Below, piece by piece: positions 1 through 10,200 of a DNA stretch of 64,000 bases (positions are counted from its first letter, which is position 1; the number at the start of each line of letters is the position of its first letter). The position numbers and the translations under genes are program-made. The notes under the pieces were generated by a model. It worked only from the letters and a program-made list of their open reading frames with translations, did no database searches and was not told the origin of the DNA. This DNA comes from Kiritimatiellia bacterium (lineage in GTDB: Bacteria; Verrucomicrobiota; Kiritimatiellia; RFP12; UBA1067): positions 34,541-98,540 of the forward strand of contig JAFXTB010000171.1 of the NCBI GenBank assembly GCA_017525225.1, given 5' to 3'.

Positions 1-833
1 GGGCGCGAAGATTCGTATTTGGTGTTGTCGTCGCAGCCTACATAGATGCCTGCCCCCACCGGAAAGCAATCTCCTGCATTCATCCTGATCGCGCAGTTGC
101 GTATGACGCAGTTCGACACCATGCCGTAGTAGTCGAAGATGCCAGCGCCGTACGCGTTTTTTCCGGCGACGCCGGTGGCGTTGGTGATGGAACAGTTCTC
201 GATCGTGCAGCCCATAATCCGAGACCAGAATGCCGCTATTCCGGCCCCATTCGCGCTAGAGGCACCACCGTCCATGGTGATGTGGCAGTCGCGGACGATG
301 CAGTCCACCACACGCCCCGTGGATCTAAGGAAAATGCCGGCGCCGGATGAATTCAGCGCCACGCAGTTCGTGACGGTAAGTCCCTCGGCGGAGCTGCTCC
401 ATCCTCCGTACACCTGTATGCCCCTGCATTGTCCCTGCCCGTCCAGGACCACATCCTCCGGGTTGCCTGTCAGCGAACGGATGTGGATCTCACCGACCTT
501 GTAGGTACCATCGTTGTCGGAAAGCCTTATTTCCTTGGTGAGCCGGTAGTATCCATTGGAGATGATAAGCGTATGCTGGCTTACGTACTCCGCGCCGGCT
601 TCTGCCGATGCCGCGATCATCTTGGCAGGCACCAGCTCCGGTGACTTCATGGCTGTGGCCCAGCTAAGGCCGTCGTTTTCATCGTCTCCCCATGGAGCCA
701 CGTACCAAGTGGTGGCTGCGCCGACCATGCGGACCACGCCCGCCACTGCAAGCATCGCCATCAGCATGGCTTTCGAGCCGCCATGAACCAGGCGTGCGCA
801 CCTGGACTTTCCATCGTCGCTTGTTCTTGCCAT
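1..833 (-). CDS. Exported right-handed beta-helix protein, partial (3' end outside window)
   Basis: A continuous open frame of 277 codons runs from an ATG at 833 off the left edge, so the C-terminus is missing. AGGAG lies 7 nt before the ATG. The first ~40 residues form a long signal peptide with a hydrophobic stretch (AMLMAMLAVAGVV) ending near GAATTWYVAP. The segment WYVAPWGDDENDG is typical of the start of DUF1565 or Chlamydia-type outer-membrane repeat proteins. It is followed by beta-helix rungs with recurring N-C-x-I/V patterns (VTNCVALNSSGAGI, VDCIVRDC, MGCTIENCSITNA, SNCVIRNCAI). Such proteins usually sit on the cell surface or act as polysaccharide lyases; no catalytic residues can be identified in the visible part. 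It is separated from the next gene by its own promoter region. Confidence 0.8.
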   Translation of the reverse strand, partial: MARTSDDGKSRCARLVHGGSKAMLMAMLAVAGVVRMVGAATTWYVAPWGDDENDGLSWATAMKSPELVPAKMIAASAEAGAEYVSQHTLIISNGYYRLTKEIRLSDNDGTYKVGEIHIRSLTGNPEDVVLDGQGQCRGIQVYGGWSSSAEGLTVTNCVALNSSGAGIFLRSTGRVVDCIVRDCHITMDGGASSANGAGIAAFWSRIMGCTIENCSITNATGVAGKNAYGAGIFDYYGMVSNCVIRNCAIRMNAGDCFPVGAGIYVGCDDNTKYESSR

Positions 834-897
834 TGTCGTACTCCTATTCCGTCCAACTTTCAAGACAACATGCAGGCAATCTTTGAAAGACGCTGAC

Positions 898-926
898 ATA
901 ATACCAAATCGCCCCGCCCATTTCAA
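898..926 (-). promoter_or_regulatory. Sigma70-type promoter of the beta-helix gene
   Basis: On the minus strand TTGAAA (926-921) and TATTAT (903-898) are separated by exactly 17 nt, about 65 nt before the ATG at 833. The stretch 834-1155 holds no gene that can be supported; this promoter and leader are all that is seen there. Confidence 0.6.
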
Positions 927-1155
927 GTGGAACGACATCTGTAATATTCCCATCAACCTCCAGAAGGTGATTATCTGCCAATCGTATTATAGATTCTCAG
1001 ACCTTGACACTAGCAAATCGTCGTTACACCGTATTCCGGAAAACGATAATCGCGCAGACATGCTAGGCGTTCTCCCAATCGGATGATTCATCTGCGAATA
1101 GGTCGCAGTTTATCTGTCCGGCAAGTTCAGGCTGCGGTTCGGTGGTACGACTTCA

Positions 1156-1698
1156 TCAGAACACCTCCTCGTAGATTATCGACTCAATTGCGTCGTGCCG
1201 TGCAAAGTGGGCTAGATAATCGGCTATCTTGTATGCCTCCAGCTCGGACGACTTCCTCCGGAAGGAAAGTACAACCTCCTTGTACAGATCCGGTGCAAGC
1301 TTTCCCTTCATTCTCGCTGTCTCTATCAGAAGCCGTTCAAGGTCGAAAGTCCTCACCCTGTCGCCACAGTAGTCTATCGTTGTCACGCCGATACCTTCGG
1401 TACCACTTGGCATATAGAACTGCTTCACCAGCGGATCCCGAATCGGTCTTGCGCCGTGGGCTGTCGCCATGTAGTAGAACTCTGGTACCACGTCCGTAAG
1501 GTCATGGTAGAAGTACGCGCTGTCGAATGTCATGACGGCATTCGGATGCCGCCACTGTACAATCTCAAGCTCGTTTTCCGCACCCGTGTCCGAATACACG
1601 CCGACGTCTAGTTTCCAGAGAATGCCAGACGCGACCGCCTTATCTATCTGATAAGGCGACCCGAACTTCTCCTTGCACTCTGCGAACGAATACAGCAT
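1156..1698 (-). CDS. AbiEi-family antitoxin-like protein, orphan
   Basis: A 180-residue protein resembling the antitoxin half of type IV (AbiE) toxin-antitoxin systems. It has an N-terminal winged-helix segment (SPYQIDKAVASGILWKLDVG, residues ~10-35), then the AbiEi core with NAVMTFDSAYFYH, the turn GVTTIDYCGDRVRTFDLERLL and a C-terminal helix region. The frame is open upstream to a GTG at 1821, but a good promoter lies at 1743-1771, so the ATG at 1698 just downstream is the likely start. No AbiEii nucleotidyltransferase toxin follows in the 320 nt downstream, where it would normally overlap or abut. AbiEi-like proteins bind DNA and repress their own operon; here the role is unknown. A free-standing regulator is the alternative. 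Confidence 0.65.
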   Translation of the reverse strand: MLYSFAECKEKFGSPYQIDKAVASGILWKLDVGVYSDTGAENELEIVQWRHPNAVMTFDSAYFYHDLTDVVPEFYYMATAHGARPIRDPLVKQFYMPSGTEGIGVTTIDYCGDRVRTFDLERLLIETARMKGKLAPDLYKEVVLSFRRKSSELEAYKIADYLAHFARHDAIESIIYEEVF

Positions 1699-1742
1699 TT
1701 TACCACCCGTCGGCATTTTCCCTGTTTTTGCCGACGGTTGGT

Positions 1743-1771
1743 ATAATACCACAATCCGATCTTCACCGCAA
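1743..1771 (-). promoter_or_regulatory. Promoter of the AbiEi-like gene
   Basis: TTGCGG (1771-1766) and TATTAT (1748-1743) are spaced by 17 nt on the minus strand. The -10 region lies in the perfect palindrome GGTATTATACC, a possible binding site for the gene's own winged-helix product. It sits inside the upstream part of the frame and so decides the start at 1698. Confidence 0.6.
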
Positions 1772-1813
1772 CTGGAAATGTCCCCGAAGTGTGATAGGCG
1801 CACTATTGTGCCA

Positions 1814-2683
1814 TTAGGCACATGAGGCGTATGCAGCCTTGATCTTGGGAAGCAGGTACTTGGCAGACTCTATGCACGGCATGAGCGTATCCGCCACGCG
1901 TTCGCATTCGATGACGTACCACTTGAAGTCAGGCTCCGTGGCCATGTAGGCCAGGACCTCGTCCCACGGCACCATCTTGCCGCCGTCCGTCGGCGGCTGC
2001 CCCAGTATGCCGTACGGTGAAGGGATGTTCTCCTTGGCGTGGATGGAATGGTGGCGGTTCCTGTACTTCTTCAGGACGGCCATGAGGTCGGCACCGGGAT
2101 GTACGACCTGGCAGGTGTCTATCTGCTGCAACAGGAGCGGAGATGCGTTCTTGTAGATGCAGTCCCAGGCGGTGACGCCGTCGTAGGTCAGCTTGAACTC
2201 CTGCTCGTGGTTGTGCATGGAGAACGGCAGGCCGTACTTCCTGGCATCTTCCGCGACGAGGCTCATCTCCTCGCCCAGCTTCGTCCATTCCTCTGCGGTC
2301 TTGCGCATCGCCCACGGACATGTAAGCGACTCGAAACCCGCCTCGGAGCAGAACTCCAGGGTCTTCTTGAGGTCGTCGCCCTTCCAGCCAAAGGCGGTAT
2401 GCGTGCCGCTGGCAGCCATCCCGGCGTTCGCAAGCATCTTCTTGAGCTCCTTTGGCGTGAACCACTTGTCCTTCGACGGACCGTACTGGAAGAACTCGAT
2501 ACCGTCAAAACCGGCGGCGTGAAGACGTTCAAGGTTCTTCTCGGGTTCTTTCCAGAACACCTCGCGAATCGAGTACATCTGCACGGACAGGCGCGGCATC
2601 TTCGCGCGCGGCGGCACGCCAAGAGAGGCGGTGCAGGCAGCGGCGGTCGTGGTGGATAGGAACGATCTACGTGTAACAGTCAT
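1814..2683 (-). CDS. Tat-exported sugar phosphate isomerase/epimerase-like TIM barrel
   Basis: 289 residues. The N-terminus MTVTRRSFLSTTTAAAC carries a twin-arginine signal. The rest matches the xylose-isomerase-like / AP endonuclease 2 TIM-barrel family: LSVQMYSIREVF and AAGFDGIEFF on the first strands, then GTHTAF, a metal-site strand with MHNHEQEF near residue 165, QIDTCQVVHPGAD near 200 and SIHAKEN near 225. The His, Glu and Asp residues expected to bind a divalent metal are therefore present. Family members isomerise or epimerise ketoses or act on inositols; the substrate cannot be told. It is the last gene of the leftward hydrolase operon and follows the MBL-fold gene by 73 nt. Tat export of a usually cytoplasmic fold is notable and recurs in the window. 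Confidence 0.82.
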   Translation of the reverse strand: MTVTRRSFLSTTTAAACTASLGVPPRAKMPRLSVQMYSIREVFWKEPEKNLERLHAAGFDGIEFFQYGPSKDKWFTPKELKKMLANAGMAASGTHTAFGWKGDDLKKTLEFCSEAGFESLTCPWAMRKTAEEWTKLGEEMSLVAEDARKYGLPFSMHNHEQEFKLTYDGVTAWDCIYKNASPLLLQQIDTCQVVHPGADLMAVLKKYRNRHHSIHAKENIPSPYGILGQPPTDGGKMVPWDEVLAYMATEPDFKWYVIECERVADTLMPCIESAKYLLPKIKAAYASCA

Positions 2684-2756
2684 GGCTTCTTGTTTCTCCT
2701 TTTCTTCTGTACTTCTGTACGCGGGCTGACTCGCCAGCGGGGTTTGATGATAAAGG

Positions 2757-4034
2757 TCAGACTCTCGGCTCCAGGCAGGCCCTTACGCGCATCGACTCGT
2801 CACGGGCGTCGACAAGGTAGATCCTGTACCTTTCACCACCGGGCGCGACCTTCACGACAACGTGTACCCCTTCCTTCGTCTCCGGCGGCACATTCCGCAT
2901 GAACGGCATGTCGCAGAACTCCCTGGCGCGGTCCGTCGGCATGAAGTTCGGAATGATCAGCGGATCGAAGTCCGGATGCAGATCGCGCGACGCCATGCGT
3001 TCCATCGTGTCCTTGACTACGTGCCAGTGGCTCCACACGCAGGTGATGTACGCCTGCGCACGGACCGAGCGGATGAAATCCGCGCTCATCGCATCGATGC
3101 AGCTGTGGTGGTTCGTCTTGCAGACCGTCACCGGACCAACGCGCCTGCCGACCTCCGCCTCGTAGTTGATGGGACCATCCTTGGTGGCGAAGCCCTGCTT
3201 CATGAAGCTCGGCTGGACGTCGCCACCCGTCCAGAACCTGAACTTGCCGTACTGGATGACGAATCCCATCGAGAGCATGTTCTGGGGCAGATAGTCCTTG
3301 CCTGTCGCCGTCACGGTCTCGGCGGCGAAGTCGCGTTCGCCGTCCCTGCCGTCCCAGAGCCGCCCGTTCGCGCAGATGTTGCGGATCGAGAACACGCCCT
3401 TGTACTTCCCGGGGTCGCGCAACAGCGCGATCTGGTCGAGCGCGCCGACCTTGAACGGCTCCACTGCAAGCCCCTTCCTCTTCTGTTCCTCCACCCACGG
3501 CGCTACGAGATGCATGCACATTCCATGCGACCCGTACGTCCCGCGCGCCGGATACTGATGGTCGAAGTAGCGCTTGAAGGAGAAATCCTCCGCCACGCAC
3601 AGAAAACCGTCGATCTTGCGTCCGTCGGCCGTCGTCCTGTATCGCCAGTCCATCTCCGGCGTGCTCTTCTGCCCGAATCCAGCGTGCCCTACGTGGTCTG
3701 CATGCCAATGCGAGAAGATCAGGTAGTCTATGGACTTCTCCGGGTACACACGCCCGATGTAACGGCTGACCCACTCGCCGCCGAGCCGTTCTGACGAAGG
3801 CAGCAGCGGGGTATAGGCGACATCCTTCGGACGATAGGCATCGCCAACGTCGTTCAGGATCGCCGTGCCGTCTGGCAGACGGTAGAACATGTTCTCTCCA
3901 CATCCCGTGTAGATGAAGTGCAGTTCCAGCTCGCCCTGCTTCCAAGGCGGCAGAGGGGTCCCTCCCACGGCTCCGTCTGCCATGCCTACGATCGGCACGG
4001 CCAGCGCGGACTTGACGAAATCGCGCCTGTTCAT
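2757..4034 (-). CDS. Tat-exported metallo-beta-lactamase-fold hydrolase
   Basis: 425 residues from the ATG at 4034. The frame is open further upstream, but the twin-arginine signal MNRRDFVKSALAV starts here. The zinc motif HWHADHVGH lies at about residues 108-116 and follows the strand IDYLIFS, as in the metallo-beta-lactamase superfamily. A later KTNHHSCIDAM probably supplies further metal ligands. After signal cleavage the protein starts with an unusual strand (ELELHFIYTGCGENMFYRLPDG) that frames the fold, similar to exported MBL proteins related to lactonases or phosphodiesterases. The substrate is unknown. It lies 37 nt after the GH127 fusion gene and is probably co-transcribed with it. 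Confidence 0.8.
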   Translation of the reverse strand: MNRRDFVKSALAVPIVGMADGAVGGTPLPPWKQGELELHFIYTGCGENMFYRLPDGTAILNDVGDAYRPKDVAYTPLLPSSERLGGEWVSRYIGRVYPEKSIDYLIFSHWHADHVGHAGFGQKSTPEMDWRYRTTADGRKIDGFLCVAEDFSFKRYFDHQYPARGTYGSHGMCMHLVAPWVEEQKRKGLAVEPFKVGALDQIALLRDPGKYKGVFSIRNICANGRLWDGRDGERDFAAETVTATGKDYLPQNMLSMGFVIQYGKFRFWTGGDVQPSFMKQGFATKDGPINYEAEVGRRVGPVTVCKTNHHSCIDAMSADFIRSVRAQAYITCVWSHWHVVKDTMERMASRDLHPDFDPLIIPNFMPTDRAREFCDMPFMRNVPPETKEGVHVVVKVAPGGERYRIYLVDARDESMRVRACLEPRV

Positions 4035-4071
4035 GTTCGTTCGATCCGGTTGAAGCGCTGCGAGACGCATC

Positions 4072-7000
4072 CTATTCAGCGACGACCAGCACGCCGGCAT
4101 TGGATTTGAGCGGGACGGACATCGTGCCGTCGGCGCGCTTTTCGACGGCGACGGCGCCGTTTCCGTCAAATGCCTTGACGATGCTCGTTGCCGACACGGG
4201 CCGGAAGACGATCACGTGCGTCCTGGGCGCGACATCCTCGGAATCGTCGCACGCGGCTACATAGGTCGCATAGCCGCCGGAGCCATCGCGCGACGCGAAA
4301 TGTCCTACCGCCAACGCCGCGCCGTCGGTCGCCTTGACATCCGCGAATCCAACGCCCGTGGATGCCGCCAGTACGGGCTGGGCGACCTTCCCGGCGAATT
4401 CGGCGGCATTGAACCCGACGAGGTCCGTATTGATCCTGCGGTATTTCATGTACTGCGGCGAGATGCGATGCAGCTCGGCGTTGACCGTCTTGAGCATGTC
4501 GTAGGTGGCAGTCTTCATGCCGTTGGTGTCGACTGCGTTTTGCGCCCACCAGCCCTTTGTCCAGCAAGCCCACGAGATCACCTCCGCGCCATACGCGAGC
4601 GCGGTGTTCGCCTGGTAGCGGAGCGTGTTCACCGTCATCGCCCTGTTCTTCCTGCTGCCTTCCGCGTACTGGTTGGCCTGCAGGACGATCCAGAGGCTGC
4701 GATGCGTGGCCGTGCAGGCGTCGGCGACAATGCGCAGGTTCTCGAACATGCCCGGCACCTTGTTCTTCCAACCCCAGAGATAATGATCGTAGCAGATGTA
4801 GTCGAGCGGGACGTTCTTGCAGTATATCTCGATGTGCGTGCGATAGTCCTTGCAACCCAGCTGCGTCTTGGAGAGGTCCTGGCCATCCTTGCCCGGCAGC
4901 GCGTAGTTCGGGAAGAGGTTCAGGTACGGGAACTGGTTCGGGAAGTTCTCCGCCGTGCAGCGCACGACTTCGCCGTAGTGGGGGAAATCGAGCGCGGACG
5001 GCTCGTCGCCGATGTCGATGGCCCACACCGCCGGATGGTCCTTGAACTGCCTGGCGGCGTTTTCGTACTTCCAGATCGGATTGTACTCGTGCATGTGCCC
5101 GTTGCGCTCGTAGCTTCCGCCGCCCCACCATCCGGGCGTGACCCCGCCGAGGATCACGCCGACCTTGTGCTTGAGGCAGAGGTCCAGGGTCTTGCGATCC
5201 AGATTCTCGATCACAAAGTCGATTCCGCAGTCCGCAATGTCCTTGATATGCGCCTCGGTGCGGGCATACGGCTTGAGGCAGTATGTTCCGATGTTGAGCT
5301 TCGTACGATCCATGCGCTTCGCGGGCTTCTTCGCCTTGCGCCACCTCGCGGCCATGGCCTCCTCGTCGAAATCAAGCGGAATGAACGTGCGATAGCTGTT
5401 GCCGGGACGCCAGAGGTTGCCGGCGGACGCATAGTCGCAGAACCGGATGCGGGCCGGACGGCGCCCTTCCGGATTCTCGGCATGTCCGCCGATCGGCAGC
5501 GCCGCCGAGACGATCATGCGCATTTCGTCAGGACGCTCGGGCTGTTCGAGCGTGAAAGCAGGGAGCCTGTCGAAATTAAAGCAGTAGCGACGCAGCTCGG
5601 CGGAGATATCGCCGTCGCCAAAGCGCGAATCGCGGGCCAGCAGCACGGGACCGCGCGTGAACGCCACGTGGTCATGGCTCACGTGCGCCTTCACAGGGAG
5701 ACCGAAATCGAGCGTCACCACGTCGCCAGGCTTCCACAAGCGTTCATGCATCGTATAGCGTGGTCCCACGAGGTAGCGCGCCTCGACAGCGCACCCGTTC
5801 ACCGTCATCCTGTTGTTGGCCGTGCATCCTGGAATTCGCACGGAGAACTTGAACTTCATCGGCTTGTCCAGACGGAAGCGGATGTCGACCTTCCCGTCGC
5901 GCGGATATGTCGTATGCACCTCGAAGCACGCCTTCTTGCCGAGGGATGGAACCAGCACCGATGCGTAGCCGGAAGCATACCAGTTCATGAACACCTCGTC
6001 GTTCTTCGCCTGGAGGATCGAACGGAGAAACGCGAGGAAACCGCGCGGGCCGTTGGCGTTGCAGCAGTTCGTGTGCATGCGGCAATGGAGATGCCCTTCC
6101 GACCTGTAGCCTGTAAGGGGGGTGTAGGCGGCGAACAGCGAACCGTCATGGTTCAGCGAAGCGAGATAGGCGTTGTAGAACGTCTTCTCGAACTCTTCGG
6201 CATACGACGGATCGCCCGTTATCGCCAGCAGCTTCTCGCAGAGCCGCATCCATGTGATCGTCACGCACGTCTCCTGCAGCGCGCTGTACGGTTCATGCTG
6301 ATGCTCGGCGCCATGGAACCAGAACTCATGCGAGGCGGCGCTGCCGGCCAGATTGATCTCGTCGCGCACTATGCTCGCCACCGTTGCGATCGTCGCGGAA
6401 AGCAGATCCTTCCTCCCCGTGACCTCGTAGTACTCCAGCAGCCCCTGGTAGCAGCTCATCATCTCGTATGCCTTGTTGCGGCTCTTGATGAAGTCCTGCC
6501 AGAAGGAGTTGGGGGCTGGCGCCGGCGAACGGTTCGCCACAGGGCACGACGCCAGCTCCAGAAGCCGGGGACCGTCCTTGCGCTCCGTCATCTCCTTCAC
6601 GATGAAGGCGGCAAAATCAAGGTACTTCTGCTCCTTCGTGCGGCGATAGAGCCACATCACAGGCTCCAGCACACTGCAGCTGGGCATGCCGGAATAGTTG
6701 CCGGTGCCGCCGATCTTCAGCTTTGAATCCGGCCCGACGCTGCCAATCAGATAGTCGCAGAGCCGCCGGCAGGACGCCATCGACTTCGCGTCGCCAGTCG
6801 CGTCGTAGTAGTGCAGAAGCCCCATCATCGTGTACTTGATCCCCCACACGTCCCACGTTCCGTGCGCGCTGCGGCGGGATTCGATGTAGTTGCCAAGATA
6901 GCCATCCGCCTGCTGCGCAGACAGCAGATTGGCAATTCCCGCATCGAGCTTGCGCTTCAGGACGGGGTCCTTGGTCATCGACCAGAACGGCGCGGCGGAA

Positions 7001-7242
7001 TGCATGTACTTGCCCCAGAACTCCGTCTGCCACAGGCCCGTCTCGGTGCGGTGCTTGAAGCATTCCGTGAGGTACACGGGGTCCTGCTCAAGCACGTGGT
7101 TGCGATACATCGCCTCAAACGTCTTCGCCAGCGGTCCTTGCAGCGATACGTCTCCGTCCGCAACGCCGACCCTTGGCGTGACGGCCTGCGCGGATGCCGT
7201 CAATGCGGCGGCGAGTGCAACAAGTACGATCCTTTTCATCAT
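4072..7242 (-). CDS. GH127 beta-L-arabinofuranosidase-like protein fused to a clan GH-A-like TIM barrel
   Basis: 1056 residues. A Sec signal (MMKRIVLVALAAALTASAQA) precedes a GH127 (DUF1680) module, residues ~25-620: LEQDPVYLTECF, GYLGNYIE, then QETC near residue 321 and HTNCCNANG near 391. In GH127 the Glu and three Cys of these motifs bind zinc and include the Cys nucleophile, so the active site looks intact. From about residue 643 a second module begins (MDRTKLNIGTYCLKPYAR) and runs to the end; it is a TIM barrel with DIGDEPSALDFP, where the Glu is a likely acid/base. This module is a paralog of the stand-alone protein at 12561-13910. GH127 enzymes release beta-L-arabinofuranose, as found on pectin and hydroxyproline-rich glycoproteins. 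The second module's specificity is unknown. Confidence 0.85.
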   Translation of the reverse strand: MMKRIVLVALAAALTASAQAVTPRVGVADGDVSLQGPLAKTFEAMYRNHVLEQDPVYLTECFKHRTETGLWQTEFWGKYMHSAAPFWSMTKDPVLKRKLDAGIANLLSAQQADGYLGNYIESRRSAHGTWDVWGIKYTMMGLLHYYDATGDAKSMASCRRLCDYLIGSVGPDSKLKIGGTGNYSGMPSCSVLEPVMWLYRRTKEQKYLDFAAFIVKEMTERKDGPRLLELASCPVANRSPAPAPNSFWQDFIKSRNKAYEMMSCYQGLLEYYEVTGRKDLLSATIATVASIVRDEINLAGSAASHEFWFHGAEHQHEPYSALQETCVTITWMRLCEKLLAITGDPSYAEEFEKTFYNAYLASLNHDGSLFAAYTPLTGYRSEGHLHCRMHTNCCNANGPRGFLAFLRSILQAKNDEVFMNWYASGYASVLVPSLGKKACFEVHTTYPRDGKVDIRFRLDKPMKFKFSVRIPGCTANNRMTVNGCAVEARYLVGPRYTMHERLWKPGDVVTLDFGLPVKAHVSHDHVAFTRGPVLLARDSRFGDGDISAELRRYCFNFDRLPAFTLEQPERPDEMRMIVSAALPIGGHAENPEGRRPARIRFCDYASAGNLWRPGNSYRTFIPLDFDEEAMAARWRKAKKPAKRMDRTKLNIGTYCLKPYARTEAHIKDIADCGIDFVIENLDRKTLDLCLKHKVGVILGGVTPGWWGGGSYERNGHMHEYNPIWKYENAARQFKDHPAVWAIDIGDEPSALDFPHYGEVVRCTAENFPNQFPYLNLFPNYALPGKDGQDLSKTQLGCKDYRTHIEIYCKNVPLDYICYDHYLWGWKNKVPGMFENLRIVADACTATHRSLWIVLQANQYAEGSRKNRAMTVNTLRYQANTALAYGAEVISWACWTKGWWAQNAVDTNGMKTATYDMLKTVNAELHRISPQYMKYRRINTDLVGFNAAEFAGKVAQPVLAASTGVGFADVKATDGAALAVGHFASRDGSGGYATYVAACDDSEDVAPRTHVIVFRPVSATSIVKAFDGNGAVAVEKRADGTMSVPLKSNAGVLVVAE

Positions 7243-7272
7243 GTCCTTCTTTCTTTGCTGTGTTTATGAAAA

Positions 7273-10200
7273 TCAAAGCTCGACGATGCCGGCGGGGAGC
7301 TGCTTCTCCACCTTGATCCGACCGTTCTCCAGCCTCCATGAAACCAAGATGCGTCCCTTTGGCGTATCGAGATGTCCCTTCGCCCATGTGACGCCGGCGA
7401 CGGCATACGGCGCGATGCGCACCTTGTCGCAGCCCACCGCGTCCTCCGCGACCTGGATGCCTAGGATGCCGCGCATCAGCCAGGCCGCGCACGACCCGAA
7501 CATGGGATGGTTGTGCGAATATGTGTTGTCCGACGGCGCCCACGTCTCCCAGAGCGTCGTGGCGCCGTTGTCGAGCATGTTGAACCAGCCGGGGAAGCCC
7601 TTGTGCGAAAACACCCGGCCGGCGATCTCCGCATCGCCACGAGCCGTAAGTATCTCAAGAATATACTGCGTGGAGAAGATGCCGGTGGACATCGCGTAGT
7701 CGTGGCCGGCCACGTTCTCCTTCAGGATGCGGTAGGCGGCATCGAGATCTTCCGGCGGCAGCATGCCGTGGTAGATCGCGAAACATTCCTCGCCCTGCCT
7801 GCCGTCTCCGACGAATCCCTTGGCCGGCACATATCGCGCGGCGGCGGCAAACGCCGCCTCCAGCTCCCTTGCCGTCGCTTCGAACTTTTCCGCGTCAGGC
7901 GTCTCGCCGAGAAGTCGTGCGAACTTCGCCGTCAACTTGAGGAACTGGTGGTAGTGGCACTGCGCAGTCAGAACCTTGTCCGCCTTCTCCAGCGCCTCAT
8001 GGTCGCCGATGCACGGCGGCACATGTCTTGTATCGAACGTCTCGGCGCAGCGGAACAGGAAGCGCCGCAGGAAGGGATAGGCCTCACGCATCGTCCGCCT
8101 GTCGCCATAGTAGCGCAGAAGCAGATCCACTACGATCGGCGCGTCCACGGCCCAGCCGAAGCGACAACGTTCGACGCACTGATTCGGAAACACCGACGGC
8201 GACGTGGTCGAGAACACGCCGTGCAACGCTTCCATGTCGCAGCGGTCGCGCACGACCTTGCGGTAGAACGCAGACATGTCGTAGTTGAGGACGAACGACT
8301 CCGCCGTAGCCGCCAGATCGCCGCCATATCCAAACCGCTCGCGCGCCGGGCAGTCCGACTGCACACCCTGCATGTTGGACCGGAAAGTCCGCCTGCACAC
8401 GTCGCGGAGACGGTTTATCTTCGGATCCGAACACTCGAACGACGTAGAATCCTTCACGTCCGCACTCCAGGCAAGAGCCTCGAAATCCTCCGGCGACGGA
8501 GCTACGCGCAATCCCGCCACCTCCACATAGCGGAAGCCATGGAACGTGAAACGAGGCTCGTAGACGAACCGTTCCGCCTCAGGGCAGATGACGGTGTCCT
8601 TCTGTTCCGCGATCCCGGGTGGATCGATCTTGGCCTTCTTCTGCTGTCCGCAGACGCTGGTCATCACGTTCAGCTTCCCATCTGGATACAGTATCTCCCC
8701 ATATCTGAACGTCACCACGTCGCCGTCATGCGAGCCCTTCACCGTCGCCCTGATCGTACCTGCGAAGTTGACGCCCATGTCGACGATCCACTTTCCGTCC
8801 GGCAGCGGCTTGACGTCCTTCGCCTTCCACCGATCGTACACAATCACGGGCGGCGCGTCGCCGCGCGGCAGCACTGCGCCCTTGGGCGCATCCGACACAA
8901 CCCGCGCCGCCTGGCGGGGCGCACCGGCCCCGGCGCGCCGCCGCATGTCGCGCTTCTCGCCAAGATAGAGATTGTTGCGCAGCACCGGTCCGTCCGACGC
9001 GCTCCAATCGCGATCCGTGACGATGCGTTCCGTCGTGCCATCCGCATACGTCACCTCCAGTGTCGCCTTGGCCGTAGGCGTTCCGTGCGGAAGGGTCTTG
9101 CGCAGGTTGAAGCGCCCCCACATCTTCATCGGGAGCGGATTCCACCAGCCGTTGCCCAGTTCGATCGCAAGCGTGTTCCTGCCTTCCTTCACAAATGCCG
9201 TGACGTCGTATTCATCCTCCAGAACACGCCGGTCAAAGGCAGTCCAAAGCGGCAGGGCCACGACATTTACGCGCTTCCCGTTAACCGAGGCATCGTACAT
9301 CCCCGGCGAAGCGATGCGCCACACCGCACGCTTCACCGGCTTTGCCGCGAGCGTGAACTCACGCTCCAGCACGGGAGCCGGAGCATCGGCGAAATGCGCC
9401 GCATAGTCGTCCTCGCCCGGCACTACGTACTGGCCAGTGATCCACTCCGCCTGTCCTGTGCCGGTCGAACGCGGACATTCAAGCATCAGTTCCCTGAAGC
9501 GCGCGATTTCTTCGTCGGTGATGCCACAGGCTTTCGCATATGCGACGCATTGCCTCTGAACCGGCATCTTGGGGAAGGTCTCGTTCAGATAGCGCTTAAG
9601 ACCGTCTATGTAGTTCCAGTGGTTGAACTTCACCAGATCATAGTTGAACACGGTAAGTTCCCAATCCTTGTCGAGATCATCTTCGGCCACGCCCAGGATG
9701 CCGCCCAGCAGCCAAGCGAGCGAACCCGTGCGATCCGCACCGCCGGCGCAATGGAATATCGCCGGCAGATTCGCCGGATTGTTCAATTCGCGGAAACACT
9801 TCGCGAACGCGGCCTTGGCCGTTTCAGTCTTCATTCCGTCATAGTTGGAAGAACTTACGTTCACCCATCTCGTCGATGGTCCTAACGGAGACGATGTCAT
9901 CCCGTAGCTTTCCCAGTCGGTGCGAAGGTCAAGTTCCAACCGTATCCCAAACGTCGCCTCGGCCTCTTTCCTGGCGGCATCCGTAAGCAGGGATTCGCCG
10001 ACCCGCCATTCCGACCTGGGCTGTTCCTTGCGCCCGTGCGCCTGACGGTTCAGGGCCGCCGAACGGTACAGCATCCCCTGCTTCACACGCCTGCCATCCA
10101 ACGTCGCGTAGCCACCGATGTCGCGTACGTTGCCTACGCCGTCCATCCTGCAGATGCGCGGCACTCCGGCTTCGGTTTCGAACGTGCCCGTCCCGACCGT

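Noticed and set aside
1062..1158. Possible remnant of an AbiEii toxin after the AbiEi stop
   Set aside because: An ATG overlaps the stop and a short frame ends INCDLFADESSDWENA, but the pieces are in different frames and no AbiEii motif is present.
4216..6726. 836-codon open frame on the plus strand
   Set aside because: It lies fully opposite the GH127 fusion gene and encodes an Arg/Val-rich sequence without any domain; it is a codon-bias shadow of a GC-rich gene.
7507..9885. 792-codon open frame on the plus strand
   Set aside because: Antisense to the GH78 module; same kind of shadow.
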